Shown here one piece after another: positions 9,285 through 16,239 of a stretch of DNA of 31,956 nucleotides (within the stretch, counting starts at the first letter, position 1; every line of letters begins with the position of its first letter). Below the pieces are notes generated by a model. It was not told the DNA's origin. It saw nothing but the letters and a program-made list of their open reading frames with translations, and did no database searches. The DNA is from JBEKTY01 sp049515555 (GTDB lineage Bacteria > Planctomycetota > Planctomycetia > Pirellulales > Thermoguttaceae), in contig JBEKTY010000091.1 in NCBI GenBank assembly GCA_049515555.1, positions 1 to 31,956 of the forward strand, given 5' to 3'. The translations under genes and the position numbers were made by a program.

Positions 9285-9666
9285 CACTGCACGTATCTCT
9301 TGCGAGCAGCCAGCGGTCCGAGAAACCCTCTCTGGCTCCGCTAACTGGGCCTTCGATAATGGTACCCGCCTTGTTTTCGACCCCAGGGCCGGGACGACGA
9401 GCCGCAGTCTTTACCAATTGGCACGGTTGGCATTCCTTCTGGCTGTTTCTTCCGTGAGTTCCGGCCCTGACCCCTGGGCCGAGACTCGACAACAAGGCTC
9501 CCGATTGACCATGACCAGCACATTCCAAACCAGTGGTCGTCGGCGGATATCGCTGCGGGAAGCCCTGAGATTGGCCGACGAGATCATGCGACGGGCAGAG
9601 GAAGGGCGCACAAGGGCGGCGGAGGAAGAGGCAAGTCGTCAGTTTGACCCGGAGGGCTTGACGTGA
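9277..9666 (+). CDS. Hypothetical protein, middle gene of the TIGR04255 cassette
   Basis: The product has 129 residues if the GTG at 9277 is used. That codon lies eight bases after GAAAGGAG (9261-9268) and overlaps the stop of the previous gene by 8 bp, which argues for coupled translation. I do not recognise the family. The N-terminal half is poorly structured with one hydrophobic stretch (LARLAFLLAVSSVSS). The last 50 residues are charged and helical: SLREALRLADEIMRRAEEG followed by RTRAAEEEA. An alternative in-frame ATG at 9511 would give only this 51-residue helical part and may be the true start. The stop overlaps the next start by 4 bp (GTGA). Confidence 0.55.
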   Translation: MISTARISCEQPAVRETLSGSANWAFDNGTRLVFDPRAGTTSRSLYQLARLAFLLAVSSVSSGPDPWAETRQQGSRLTMTSTFQTSGRRRISLREALRLADEIMRRAEEGRTRAAEEEASRQFDPEGLT

Positions 9667-10304
9667 TTTACGAGTTTCCCCCCGAGGACGGCCCCATCCG
9701 GCAGGGAGACATCTTTGTCGGACTTCCGCGGGTGGAAGTGTCGTTGGACCGGATCCCACTGGTTGACGAAGAAGGCGCGCACGAGTCGCCTTGGGCGGAG
9801 GTTGCTTCCGCGGGCAACCAAGTGAGGGCCATTCTTCCCGTGCGCCCCGTGAGTGCAATCGTCATTTCGCAAGACTGCGACACAGTTCATTCCCAGGATA
9901 TTTCACTCTGCGAAATCCGCGCCTTTCGGATGGTGGAAGGAAAGGCGAAGCAAACAAGAGATACGAAGGGATGGGTCGGCATACTCACACAACATGCCCG
10001 CGCGAACCTGAAATGGTTCTACTTGCCCCCAAGCGCAAGGCTTGGGTTTGAAGACAAGATGGCAGTGGATTTCACAGTTACGCTGCGTGTGCCGCGGGTC
10101 GAACTGGAAGCGTTTCGCCACTCTCGCAAGGGAAGATTGAACCCCCTTGCGGATGAACACTTCCGAGAGAGGCTTGCAGAGTTCTTCCGCCGATACCCTT
10201 ATGATGAATGGTATCCGTTGAATGAAGCTGAGCTGGCCGAGTATCGAAAGAAGTACCCAGACGCGCAGCCATTCGCGTGGCAGAAAGTCGTCGCCCCCGA
10301 GTAA
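9663..10304 (+). CDS. Uncharacterised protein with an ISQDCD motif, last gene of the TIGR04255 cassette
   Basis: The product has 213 residues. The GTG at 9663 overlaps the upstream stop by 4 bp and is preceded by GGAGGG at about seven bases. There is no signal peptide or membrane segment. Two features look conserved-motif-like: RQGDIFVGLP at residues 13-22 and VISQDCD at 67-73, where Cys72 between two Asp could be a catalytic or metal-binding residue. I recall uncharacterised proteins with a similar SQ-x-CD motif but cannot assign a function. The C-terminal third is helical and charged (HFRERLAEFFRRYPYDEWYP). Tight coupling to the two upstream genes suggests that the three act together. The next gene starts 32 bp after the stop and is of a different type (secreted). 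Confidence 0.75.
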   Translation: MIYEFPPEDGPIRQGDIFVGLPRVEVSLDRIPLVDEEGAHESPWAEVASAGNQVRAILPVRPVSAIVISQDCDTVHSQDISLCEIRAFRMVEGKAKQTRDTKGWVGILTQHARANLKWFYLPPSARLGFEDKMAVDFTVTLRVPRVELEAFRHSRKGRLNPLADEHFRERLAEFFRRYPYDEWYPLNEAELAEYRKKYPDAQPFAWQKVVAPE

Positions 10305-10336
10305 TCCGCCATGCACAACAGTCCGGGAGAAGAAAC

Positions 10337-11401
10337 ATGCTTGCCATAAGTCTATCGTCCCGTGTCATTGCCGCGGCCGCTGTCGCTCCTTTTCTATTGC
10401 TCAATGCCGTTTCTGCGGCGGAGGATTCCGCGGGCGTCAAGGCCGGCCGTCTGGCGGTCTCGGAGGACGCGCAGTTCATCCGCATCGAGACGCCGGACCT
10501 GGCGGCGGCCATCCACAAGAAGGATTACGTCACGGGGGTCGCGGCCAAATCGTTCCTCGATAAGAAGACCGGCTTTCGCGACCCGGGCTTCGGCCTGGAC
10601 ATCGTGGACTGGATCATGGAGCCCGGCAGCGACGCCGCCTACCGCGATCGCCTGGCCCCGGAGCTGATCTACCGCAACGACGGCGAGTTCCACGCGTACC
10701 ACGGGTCGCGGCCCAAGCGGAGCCTGGAAGGACCGCAGATCTGCACCCAGGCGGGCCAGTTGCAGCCCACCCTCGTTCGCGGCAAGGACTTCATCGCCGT
10801 GCGGCAGCAGTATACCTATCGCACGGCGGCCCCCGGCAAGAAGGCCGGCTCGCAGTGGACGCAACTGCTGGTCTTCCCCGCCGGGCAGCGCTGGTTCCTT
10901 TCGATGGACCGCATCGACGCCGTCAACGCCAGCCCGGCGATGTTCCTGCGGCTGGACATGCCCGGCCACGTCCGCCACGTCAAGGGCGACACGTTCAGCG
11001 AGATATATTTGAGCTACCGGGGGCGGATTCCGTCGGCCGAGTTCTGCACCGACTTCCCGCCCGACGCCCGAAACGACTATCTCCGCGACCGCGATCCGCT
11101 GCCCGAGCGCTTCATTCGCGGCTACCGGCTGCGCGATCCGGCGACGGGCCGGCAGGGGCCTTGGCTGCTGGGCATGACCTTGGAGCCCTCGGTGGTCTGC
11201 GAGGCGTGGTGCCACCAGCGGGGCTACGTGTGCATGATCGAGGAGTTCGGCGGGCGGCCCATCCGGCCCGGCCAATCCTTCAGCGCCGCCTTCCTGGTGG
11301 GCTATTTCGACACCCTGGACGATGCCAACCGCGCCTACGACGCCCACAAGGGCCACACCGGGCTGGAGCTTACCAGCGACGGCTGGAAACTCACGAAGTA
11401 G
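10337..11401 (+). CDS. Secreted protein of unknown function
   Basis: The product has 354 residues. The ATG at 10337 is preceded by GGGAGAAGAA and starts a clear signal peptide (MLAISLSSRVIAAAAVAPF, cleavage near VSA-AED). The mature part is rich in beta strands and aromatic residues, without membrane segments: RIETPDLAAAIHKKDYVTG, FGLDIVDWIMEPGSD, WTQLLVFPAGQRWFLSMDR. The pattern is compatible with a carbohydrate-active beta-sandwich or mutarotase-like fold, but I do not recognise the family and see no diagnostic active site. Its likely location outside the cytoplasm matches the two large glycan-type proteins upstream. The stop codon is part of the left arm of the inverted repeat that follows. 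Confidence 0.75.
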   Translation: MLAISLSSRVIAAAAVAPFLLLNAVSAAEDSAGVKAGRLAVSEDAQFIRIETPDLAAAIHKKDYVTGVAAKSFLDKKTGFRDPGFGLDIVDWIMEPGSDAAYRDRLAPELIYRNDGEFHAYHGSRPKRSLEGPQICTQAGQLQPTLVRGKDFIAVRQQYTYRTAAPGKKAGSQWTQLLVFPAGQRWFLSMDRIDAVNASPAMFLRLDMPGHVRHVKGDTFSEIYLSYRGRIPSAEFCTDFPPDARNDYLRDRDPLPERFIRGYRLRDPATGRQGPWLLGMTLEPSVVCEAWCHQRGYVCMIEEFGGRPIRPGQSFSAAFLVGYFDTLDDANRAYDAHKGHTGLELTSDGWKLTK

Positions 11402-11506
11402 CCACGGATGAAACACGGATTGAACACGGAAAGGATGGCCCGATATGAGCCGGACGGGGGAATAGCTTGTTCTTGTCCGTGTTTCTTCGGTGTTTAATCC
11501 GTGGCT
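11400..11506. repeat. Long inverted repeat of the CCACGGAT...ACACGGA type
   Basis: The left arm at 11400-11430 (AGCCACGGATGAAACACGGA and onward) pairs with the right arm at 11476-11506 (TCCGTGTTTCTTCGG to ATCCGTGGCT) with a few mismatches. The left arm overlaps the stop codon of the preceding gene. Similar sequences are common as dispersed repeats in planctomycete genomes. The stem may also act as a 3' end structure; there is no U-tract. Confidence 0.8.
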
Positions 11507-11578
11507 ACGATCATGCAAAGAAGGCCCATCCCACTCCCCTCTCCGCCCCGGATATCTCAGATTATCCAGCTTCGCCCC

Positions 11579-11681
11579 GCTCGTACCGGCAAACTCAGGC
11601 GATCCTGCCTATTCGTTCAACCCCGGCTAATCTGTCCTTGCGGTACGAGCCGAAAATAGATAGAAACCGGCCTTGCCGGTT
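11579..11681. repeat. Inverted repeat GCTCGTACCGGCAA plus adjacent hairpin
   Basis: GCTCGTACCGGCAA at 11579-11592 pairs with TTGCGGTACGAGC at 11638-11650, one base unpaired. Just downstream a perfect 7-bp hairpin, AACCGGC-CTT-GCCGGTT, lies at 11665-11681. No gene is evident between 11507 and 11858. Confidence 0.6.
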
Positions 11682-11706
11682 CCGGCTGTAAGACGCCGTG
11701 AGTGGG

Positions 11707-11780
11707 GAAAAGGGGACTGGGACCTTTTGCCGCCGACGGCCCTTCGGGTGCTTTGCACAAAAGGTGCCTGTCCCCTTTTC
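11707..11780. repeat. Fold-back repeat GAAAAGGGGAC / GTCCCCTTTTC
   Basis: The left arm at 11707-11729 (GAAAAGGGGACTGGGACCTT and onward) and the right arm at 11758-11780 (CAAAAGGTGCCTGTCCCCTT and onward) are near-perfect complements around a 28-base GC-rich loop. It ends 78 bases before the LpoB-like gene. Its GGGGAC/GTCCCC ends recall the family A palindromes, but the core differs. Confidence 0.75.
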
Positions 11781-11858
11781 CTCGCCCCCACGGATACACG
11801 TCTGGCTTCGATCTACGGATACGAATTCTTGTCGGACCTGACGGGAAAGGATTCCCCC

Positions 11859-12536
11859 ATGACCACGAGACGGGAGTTTCTGCGGCAATCTGCGGCGGGC
11901 CTGCTGGGCGTCGGCGCTGTGGCGCAGTTCGGCTGCCGCACCAATCAGACGGCCCAAGTCGTCAAGCCCGGCGACAAGCAAGTGGTGGGCAGCCACGCGG
12001 CCGGGTCCGAGGTGTACGACACGCTGATCAACGAGGCGGTCACGGCCCTCCTGGCCCGGCACAGCCAAGGCATCCAACCGGCGGCGTTCACGCAAGGCGT
12101 CAGCCAGACCGGTCCGCTGCGGATCTGCTTCGTGGGCGTGGAGAACAAGACCAGCGAAGAGATCGGCGATTTCCGCGACCAAATCTTCGAGCAGATCGAC
12201 GGCCAGCTCCAACGCTCGCAGGTCTATCAGACCGTGAGCCGGCGGTACGTGCAGGCCGGCCTGACCCAATGCCGCCTGCGGCCCGAGGAGCTGTTCATCC
12301 CCCAGAACATGCAAACCTTCAGCCAGGTGATGCAGCAGATGCAGCAGCCCTTCGATTTTCTGCTCTTCTGCACGCTTACCTCCGGCACCACGCGAAGCAA
12401 TAAAGACTATCAGCGCAGCTACCTGATGACGTTGGAGATGATCAACATCCACAACGGGCAGGACGATAAGGAGCAGCGCGAGATCGTCAAGAAGTACAAC
12501 GTCTCGGCGATGGCGAAGGTCAAGAGCTGGTTCTAG
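11859..12536 (+). CDS. LpoB-like penicillin-binding-protein activator, Tat-type lipoprotein
   Basis: The product has 225 residues. The ATG at 11859 opens a twin-arginine signal (TTRREFLRQSAAGLLGVGAV) ending in AQFGC, a lipobox-like site with Cys26 as the probable lipidated residue. The mature domain fits the LpoB (PF13036-type) pattern: LRICFVGVENKTSEEIGD is the first strand and helix, then FEQIDGQLQRSQVYQTVSR, and near the end DFLLFCTLTSGTTRSNKD and YLMTLEMINIHNGQ. In Proteobacteria LpoB activates the peptidoglycan synthase PBP1b; that role is not shown in planctomycetes, so the partner here is unknown. The last codons and stop form the first unit of a 58-bp tandem triplication. The next gene is a COG3014-like lipoprotein, a combination I recall from LpoB loci elsewhere. 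Confidence 0.78.
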   Translation: MTTRREFLRQSAAGLLGVGAVAQFGCRTNQTAQVVKPGDKQVVGSHAAGSEVYDTLINEAVTALLARHSQGIQPAAFTQGVSQTGPLRICFVGVENKTSEEIGDFRDQIFEQIDGQLQRSQVYQTVSRRYVQAGLTQCRLRPEELFIPQNMQTFSQVMQQMQQPFDFLLFCTLTSGTTRSNKDYQRSYLMTLEMINIHNGQDDKEQREIVKKYNVSAMAKVKSWF

Positions 12537-12655
12537 ACGGACGGTCGCGCTTCCTACTGTCTCGGCGATGGCGAAGGTCAAGAGCTGGTTTTAGACGGAC
12601 GGTCGCGCCTCCTACTGTCTCGGCGATGGCGAAGGTCAAGAGCTGGTTTTAGACG
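12501..12655. repeat. 58-bp tandem repeat, 2.7 units, spanning the 3' end of the LpoB-like gene
   Basis: Units start at 12501, 12559 and 12617, each with GTCTCGGCGATGGCGAAGGT. They are almost identical (one C/T change before the stop, one in the tail); the third unit is cut after 39 bases. Unit 1 encodes the last 11 residues and stop of the gene. Units 2 and 3 repeat this sequence, with its stop, beyond the gene. Confidence 0.95.
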
Positions 12656-12663
12656 AACCCGGT

Positions 12664-12779
12664 TCCCTCTCCCTCCGGGAGAGGGCTAGGGTGAGGGCGA
12701 TTCGATCGAGAAACCTGTTGCCTTGGGCCTGCTTACCCATGCCCTCACCCCCTGCCCCTCTCCCAAAGGGAGAGGGGAC
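12664..12779. repeat. Inverted pair of CTCTCCC-GGGAGAG dispersed hairpins
   Basis: Copy 1 (12664-12698) reads CCCTCTCCCTCCGGGAGAGG and continues into TAGGGTGAGGG. Copy 2 (12742-12779), in the opposite orientation, starts CCCTCACCCC and ends in a CCTCTCCCAAAGGGAGAGG hairpin. Three more copies of the family lie at 18.1, 18.2 and 28.9 kb. Confidence 0.9.
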
Positions 12780-12795
12780 GATTTGTGGTCGTCCG

Positions 12796-12931
12796 CAACC
12801 CCTCAACCCCGCAACCCCGCAACCCCTCAACCCCTTAACCCCTCAACCCCTTAACCCCTCAACCCCTCAACCCCTTAACCCCTCAACCCCGCAACCCCTC
12901 AACCCCTTAACCCCTCAACCCCTCAACCCCT
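12796..12931. repeat. 8-bp tandem repeat YAACCCCK, 17 units, directly before a start codon
   Basis: Seventeen uninterrupted 8-bp units of the types CAACCCCT, CAACCCCG and TAACCCCT run up to five bases before the ATG at 12937. There is no Shine-Dalgarno-like sequence between array and start. The array is open in the frame of the downstream gene, so that frame extends back to 12691, but this extension (NPSTPQPLNP repeats) is not believable protein. Confidence 0.95.
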
Positions 12932-12936
12932 TAAGC

Positions 12937-14316
12937 ATGTTCCGCCGCGTTTGCACCACCTTGCTGCTCGTCTTCCTGGCCGGCTGTGCCAGCCATGCCG
13001 ATCGCCTGCGCCAGGTCCGCAGCGCGTATTATTCCGGCAACGTCGAGACGGCGTCGATCGAGCTGGACAAGTATTCGCGGGAGTACCGCCGCGAGGCCGA
13101 GTGCTGCAAGATGGATCGGGCCGTGGCGGAGCTGGCGGCCGGCCGGCCCAAGGAAGCCGAGAAGCTTCTCCGCGAGGTCCGCGACGCCCTGGACTACAAC
13201 TCGCAAGCCAGCCTGGCCGAGAAGGCCGGCTCGATGCTCACCGACGACACCCACACCGCCTATGCCGGCGAAGATTACGAGAAAATCCTGGTGCGGGCCA
13301 TGCTGGCCCTCTCCAACCTGATGTCCGGCGGCGAGGATGCCAATGCCTACGCCCTGCAGGTCGGCGATCTGCAGGAGCAGATCATCCAGGCGGGGGCCGA
13401 CCCGTCAGGCAAGAATCCGAAACTGGCCTACCAGCGCGTGGCCCTGGGCGCTTACATCCACGGCGCGCTGCAGGAGGCCAACCACCTGGATTTCAACGAC
13501 GCCGCCCGGAGCTGGGCCAAGGTGTGCAGTTGGGAGCCCGCCTTCCCCTTCGGGCCCGGCGACGTCGATCGGGCCATGCACGGCCACCACAGCCAGCGCG
13601 GCAACGGCGTGCTGTACGTCTTCACGCTGGTGGGCCGCGGGCCGTACAAGGTCGAAGTCGTCGAGCCGGCCTCGACCATCTCGATGTTCCTGGCCACGGC
13701 CATAATCAGTCCGGCGGCCCGGCATTCGCTGCCGCCTTCCATCGCCCCCATCAAGGTGCCCAAGGTCGTCGTCAGTCCCAACCCGACCGCCAGCGTGCAG
13801 GTCTCGGTGGACCATCGCCCGGCGGGGACCACCGCCACGATCACCGACGTCGGCCGCCTGGCCGTCGAGCAGTACAAGGCCATTTACCCGCAGGTCGTGG
13901 TGCGGGCCGTGTTGCGCCGCGCGGCCAAGGAGGCCATCCTCTACGGGGCCGAAGAGGGCCTCAAGAAGACCGCCGGCAACAACAGCATGACCAAGTTCGC
14001 CATCGAAGTCGGCGGCATGCTGGGCGGGCTGGCCTGGCAGGGCTCGGAATCCGCCGATTGCCGCTGCTGGGGCCTCCTGCCCGAACGCATTCAGGTCCTG
14101 CGGGTGGAACTGCCCGCCGGCACGCACCGCATCGGGCTGCGGGCCGACGCCGGCTTCGTCCCCCCCGCCGATCAAGAGAAGACAGTCCGCATCGACGACG
14201 GCCGCAACACCTATCTCCTGGCCACCTTCGCCGACGGCCGGCTGATCGGCAACATCCTGAGCAGTGATGCCCAGGAAGGCCAGACCCCGCCCGTCAAGCT
14301 GGCCCAAGGCCGGTAG
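12937..14316 (+). CDS. COG3014-like lipoprotein with TPR-like N-terminal half
   Basis: The product has 459 residues. The chosen ATG at 12937 starts a textbook lipoprotein signal, MFRRVCTTLLLVFLAGCASH, with lipobox LAGC and Cys17. Residues about 20-200 are helical and TPR-like (RQVRSAYYSGNVETASIELD, AVAELAAGRPKEAEKLLREV). The second half is beta-rich with a lipoprotein-like region QYKAIYPQVVVRAVLRRAAK, then LPAGTHRIGLRADAG and a final NTYLLATFADGRL. This arrangement is that of COG3014-type lipoproteins. Those occur near LpoB genes in some Proteobacteria, and here an LpoB-like gene lies just upstream, which supports a cell-envelope role. The function is not known. The start sits five bases after an 8-bp tandem array with no ribosome binding site. 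Confidence 0.75.
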   Translation: MFRRVCTTLLLVFLAGCASHADRLRQVRSAYYSGNVETASIELDKYSREYRREAECCKMDRAVAELAAGRPKEAEKLLREVRDALDYNSQASLAEKAGSMLTDDTHTAYAGEDYEKILVRAMLALSNLMSGGEDANAYALQVGDLQEQIIQAGADPSGKNPKLAYQRVALGAYIHGALQEANHLDFNDAARSWAKVCSWEPAFPFGPGDVDRAMHGHHSQRGNGVLYVFTLVGRGPYKVEVVEPASTISMFLATAIISPAARHSLPPSIAPIKVPKVVVSPNPTASVQVSVDHRPAGTTATITDVGRLAVEQYKAIYPQVVVRAVLRRAAKEAILYGAEEGLKKTAGNNSMTKFAIEVGGMLGGLAWQGSESADCRCWGLLPERIQVLRVELPAGTHRIGLRADAGFVPPADQEKTVRIDDGRNTYLLATFADGRLIGNILSSDAQEGQTPPVKLAQGR

Positions 14317-14343
14317 ACGCATCTGCCGCAAAGCGTCCGCGAG

Positions 14344-15591
14344 CTAGTGCGGTGGGGAGGCGCTCCTCCGGCCGTTCGCAATCGTCTCAAGCCGCGCCAA
14401 AACGGCTCGCTGTTTCTCGCTCAACTCGGACTCCCCCATACCGCTCTGCGCATTGTACCATATCTGCTGCTGGACGAGGCGCTTCACCGAGGCGGTATGT
14501 GGCGCAATTCCAAAGAAGGCGGCCACGATTTCGCGCAACTCGAGAACGTCAGCCGCTGTCCGGGTCTTGCCCAGCACACGCTTCACCCACGGTTCGCACT
14601 CGGCCGCCGTTTCGGGGAGCGCCAGGAGGTAGTACGCGAAGTTCAGAGGGGGCCCCGGCTTGTAGTTCTCATATTCCCACACGATGCAATTGGGCTCGTA
14701 CTCTGGTTTCGACTGGCCGGCGGGAATTTCCGGAGTGGTGTATGCAGACTTCCAAGCCTTGGGCGAAATGCGCGGGTAAACCGTCCCGAGCTTCATTCCA
14801 TTCACAAAGCCAAGCTCAGCCATCGACCCAGGGCCAGCGGAGGAGGAGCCTTCGTCGGGTATTTCCGTTCCGGGGGGAAGGTCCGCCGGATTGCCCCCTA
14901 CGTACTCCGGAAACTTCCTCAGATGGCCCTCGAACACAGCGTTCTCGACGCGGAAGGTCGCTTTCTCGATTGGCCCGACCCATGACTGCCCGGTCTCGGT
15001 AACATACGAAAAGTATAACACCATGCACGCCTCGATCCGTGCGTGCCACGCCTTCTCGTAGTGCGGAGGATATAGCATCCTCTCCGGGGCTTCTACCTTG
15101 CGTGCGGTGTATGCGGCAAATGACATCGGGAGAATATAGCCGACGTGTAATGTCTTGGTCTCCCCGGCAGCAAACTCCATGTCCCACAAGAAGACGCGCG
15201 GGTACTTGTTCAGTGAATTGGCGACATGCCGGACGTGGTATGTGTTGCTGGCGTCGCGCGCGATGAAGTGCCGAGCAAGAACCTCTCCGCAGTCATCGGA
15301 AAACGGTCGCGGGGGGCCACCTGCTTCACCGTCCAAGGGAAAACCAACCTGGATTCTCACCGATTTCGCTGATATGTTCTTCAGGATGAACTTGCAGCGG
15401 AATTCGACCGAGTGTTTCGTTGCGGAGGCGCCGCACACCGGCTTGATTGTCACGTCCTCGGAAACCATCCGAACGTCGGCCGATTTCACCAATTGGACGC
15501 TGTGGCCGGACCCGAAGAAGACCCCCGTGTTCCCGGAGGCACTGCCGGAAAGCCCAACCAGCAGAGTGCCCAAGAGCAGCGACGCTCGCAT
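14344..15591 (-). CDS. DUF4424-like secreted protein
   Basis: The product has 415 residues. The ATG at 15591 follows GGGGGAT at five bases and begins a signal peptide (MRASLLLGTLLVGLSGSASG). A longer frame reaches 15669 but adds a non-signal-like leader. The mature N-terminus has the DUF4424 pattern: a Gly-rich start, then SADVRMVSEDVTIKP (family: MESEDLYISP), EFRCKFILKN, and VRIQVGFPLDGEAG (family: VAFPLP). Later strands such as FLWDMEFAAGETKTLHVGY also fit. The C-terminal 100 residues are helical (TRTAADVLELREIVAAFFG). DUF4424 has no assigned function that I know; the protein is expected in the periplasm or at the surface. It points towards the COG3014-like gene, converging 27 bp from that gene's stop. 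Confidence 0.65.
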   Translation of the reverse strand: MRASLLLGTLLVGLSGSASGNTGVFFGSGHSVQLVKSADVRMVSEDVTIKPVCGASATKHSVEFRCKFILKNISAKSVRIQVGFPLDGEAGGPPRPFSDDCGEVLARHFIARDASNTYHVRHVANSLNKYPRVFLWDMEFAAGETKTLHVGYILPMSFAAYTARKVEAPERMLYPPHYEKAWHARIEACMVLYFSYVTETGQSWVGPIEKATFRVENAVFEGHLRKFPEYVGGNPADLPPGTEIPDEGSSSAGPGSMAELGFVNGMKLGTVYPRISPKAWKSAYTTPEIPAGQSKPEYEPNCIVWEYENYKPGPPLNFAYYLLALPETAAECEPWVKRVLGKTRTAADVLELREIVAAFFGIAPHTASVKRLVQQQIWYNAQSGMGESELSEKQRAVLARLETIANGRRSASPPH

Positions 15592-16239
15592 CGCGATCCC
15601 CCGATAGAGGCGAAAATGGGTGCGTCCGGGCCGGGTGACAGGAATGCCGTGCCAATAGTGTAATAGCACTGACCGTTTGCGCCAACCGTCGCTCTGCCGC
15701 GTTTTCTAACAGTCGCCCCGCCCAACGCGGATCAAACCGCCCACGCGGCCAGGCCGACGCCGGCGGAAGAACGGCCAAGGAAAAAAAATGATCGCTGCGG
15801 GCGCCGCCACGCCCATGCCTCAGAACAGAAACATGCTTGCTTCCACCTGAAGGATCAGTTACATTGCCGGACGTGAACGCAACCGGCCGGTTGTAATCGG
15901 GTTAAATGTTGTGGGAGATGGCAACTCACCAAGGAGCCGGCCCCGAACCCGTGGCGGTGGAGGCGGAATATCTTTGAATCGCGCGAATCCATCTACTCAA
16001 AGTGTAAACGTCCCCGTCCGGCCTTGTGCCGGCGGGACGCTGATTGACGGCTACGGCGGCTTCGCCCGAAGACTGAAGAACACCGTTTTCTTGCGGCTTT
16101 TTCTTGCGGCTTCTAGGGAAGAATCGGCGCTCCGTGGGGGCAATCGCCACGGGGACGCTGACAGTTTTGGTGTCTGGACTGGAAGGGGCCGCACACGTAA
16201 CCAGCCGAAGCCGAGCGGTTCGATGAAAGCAGGCGGTTT
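15592..16239. other. Gene-free stretch between divergent genes
   Basis: About 650 bases lie between the DUF4424-like gene (leftward) and the GYF-LRR gene (rightward), so promoters for both should be here. I see no convincing -35/-10 pair. A direct repeat TTCTTGCGGCTTT / TTCTTGCGGCTTC lies near 16090-16115. Open frames in the stretch have no recognisable features and no ribosome binding sites. Confidence 0.6.

Noticed and set aside
12796..12931. CRISPR array
   Set aside because: The 8-bp units are contiguous without spacers, and no cas gene is present.
12691..12936. N-terminal extension of the COG3014-like protein through the tandem array
   Set aside because: The extension is pure repeat translation (NPSTPQPLNP), and a complete lipoprotein signal starts at 12937.
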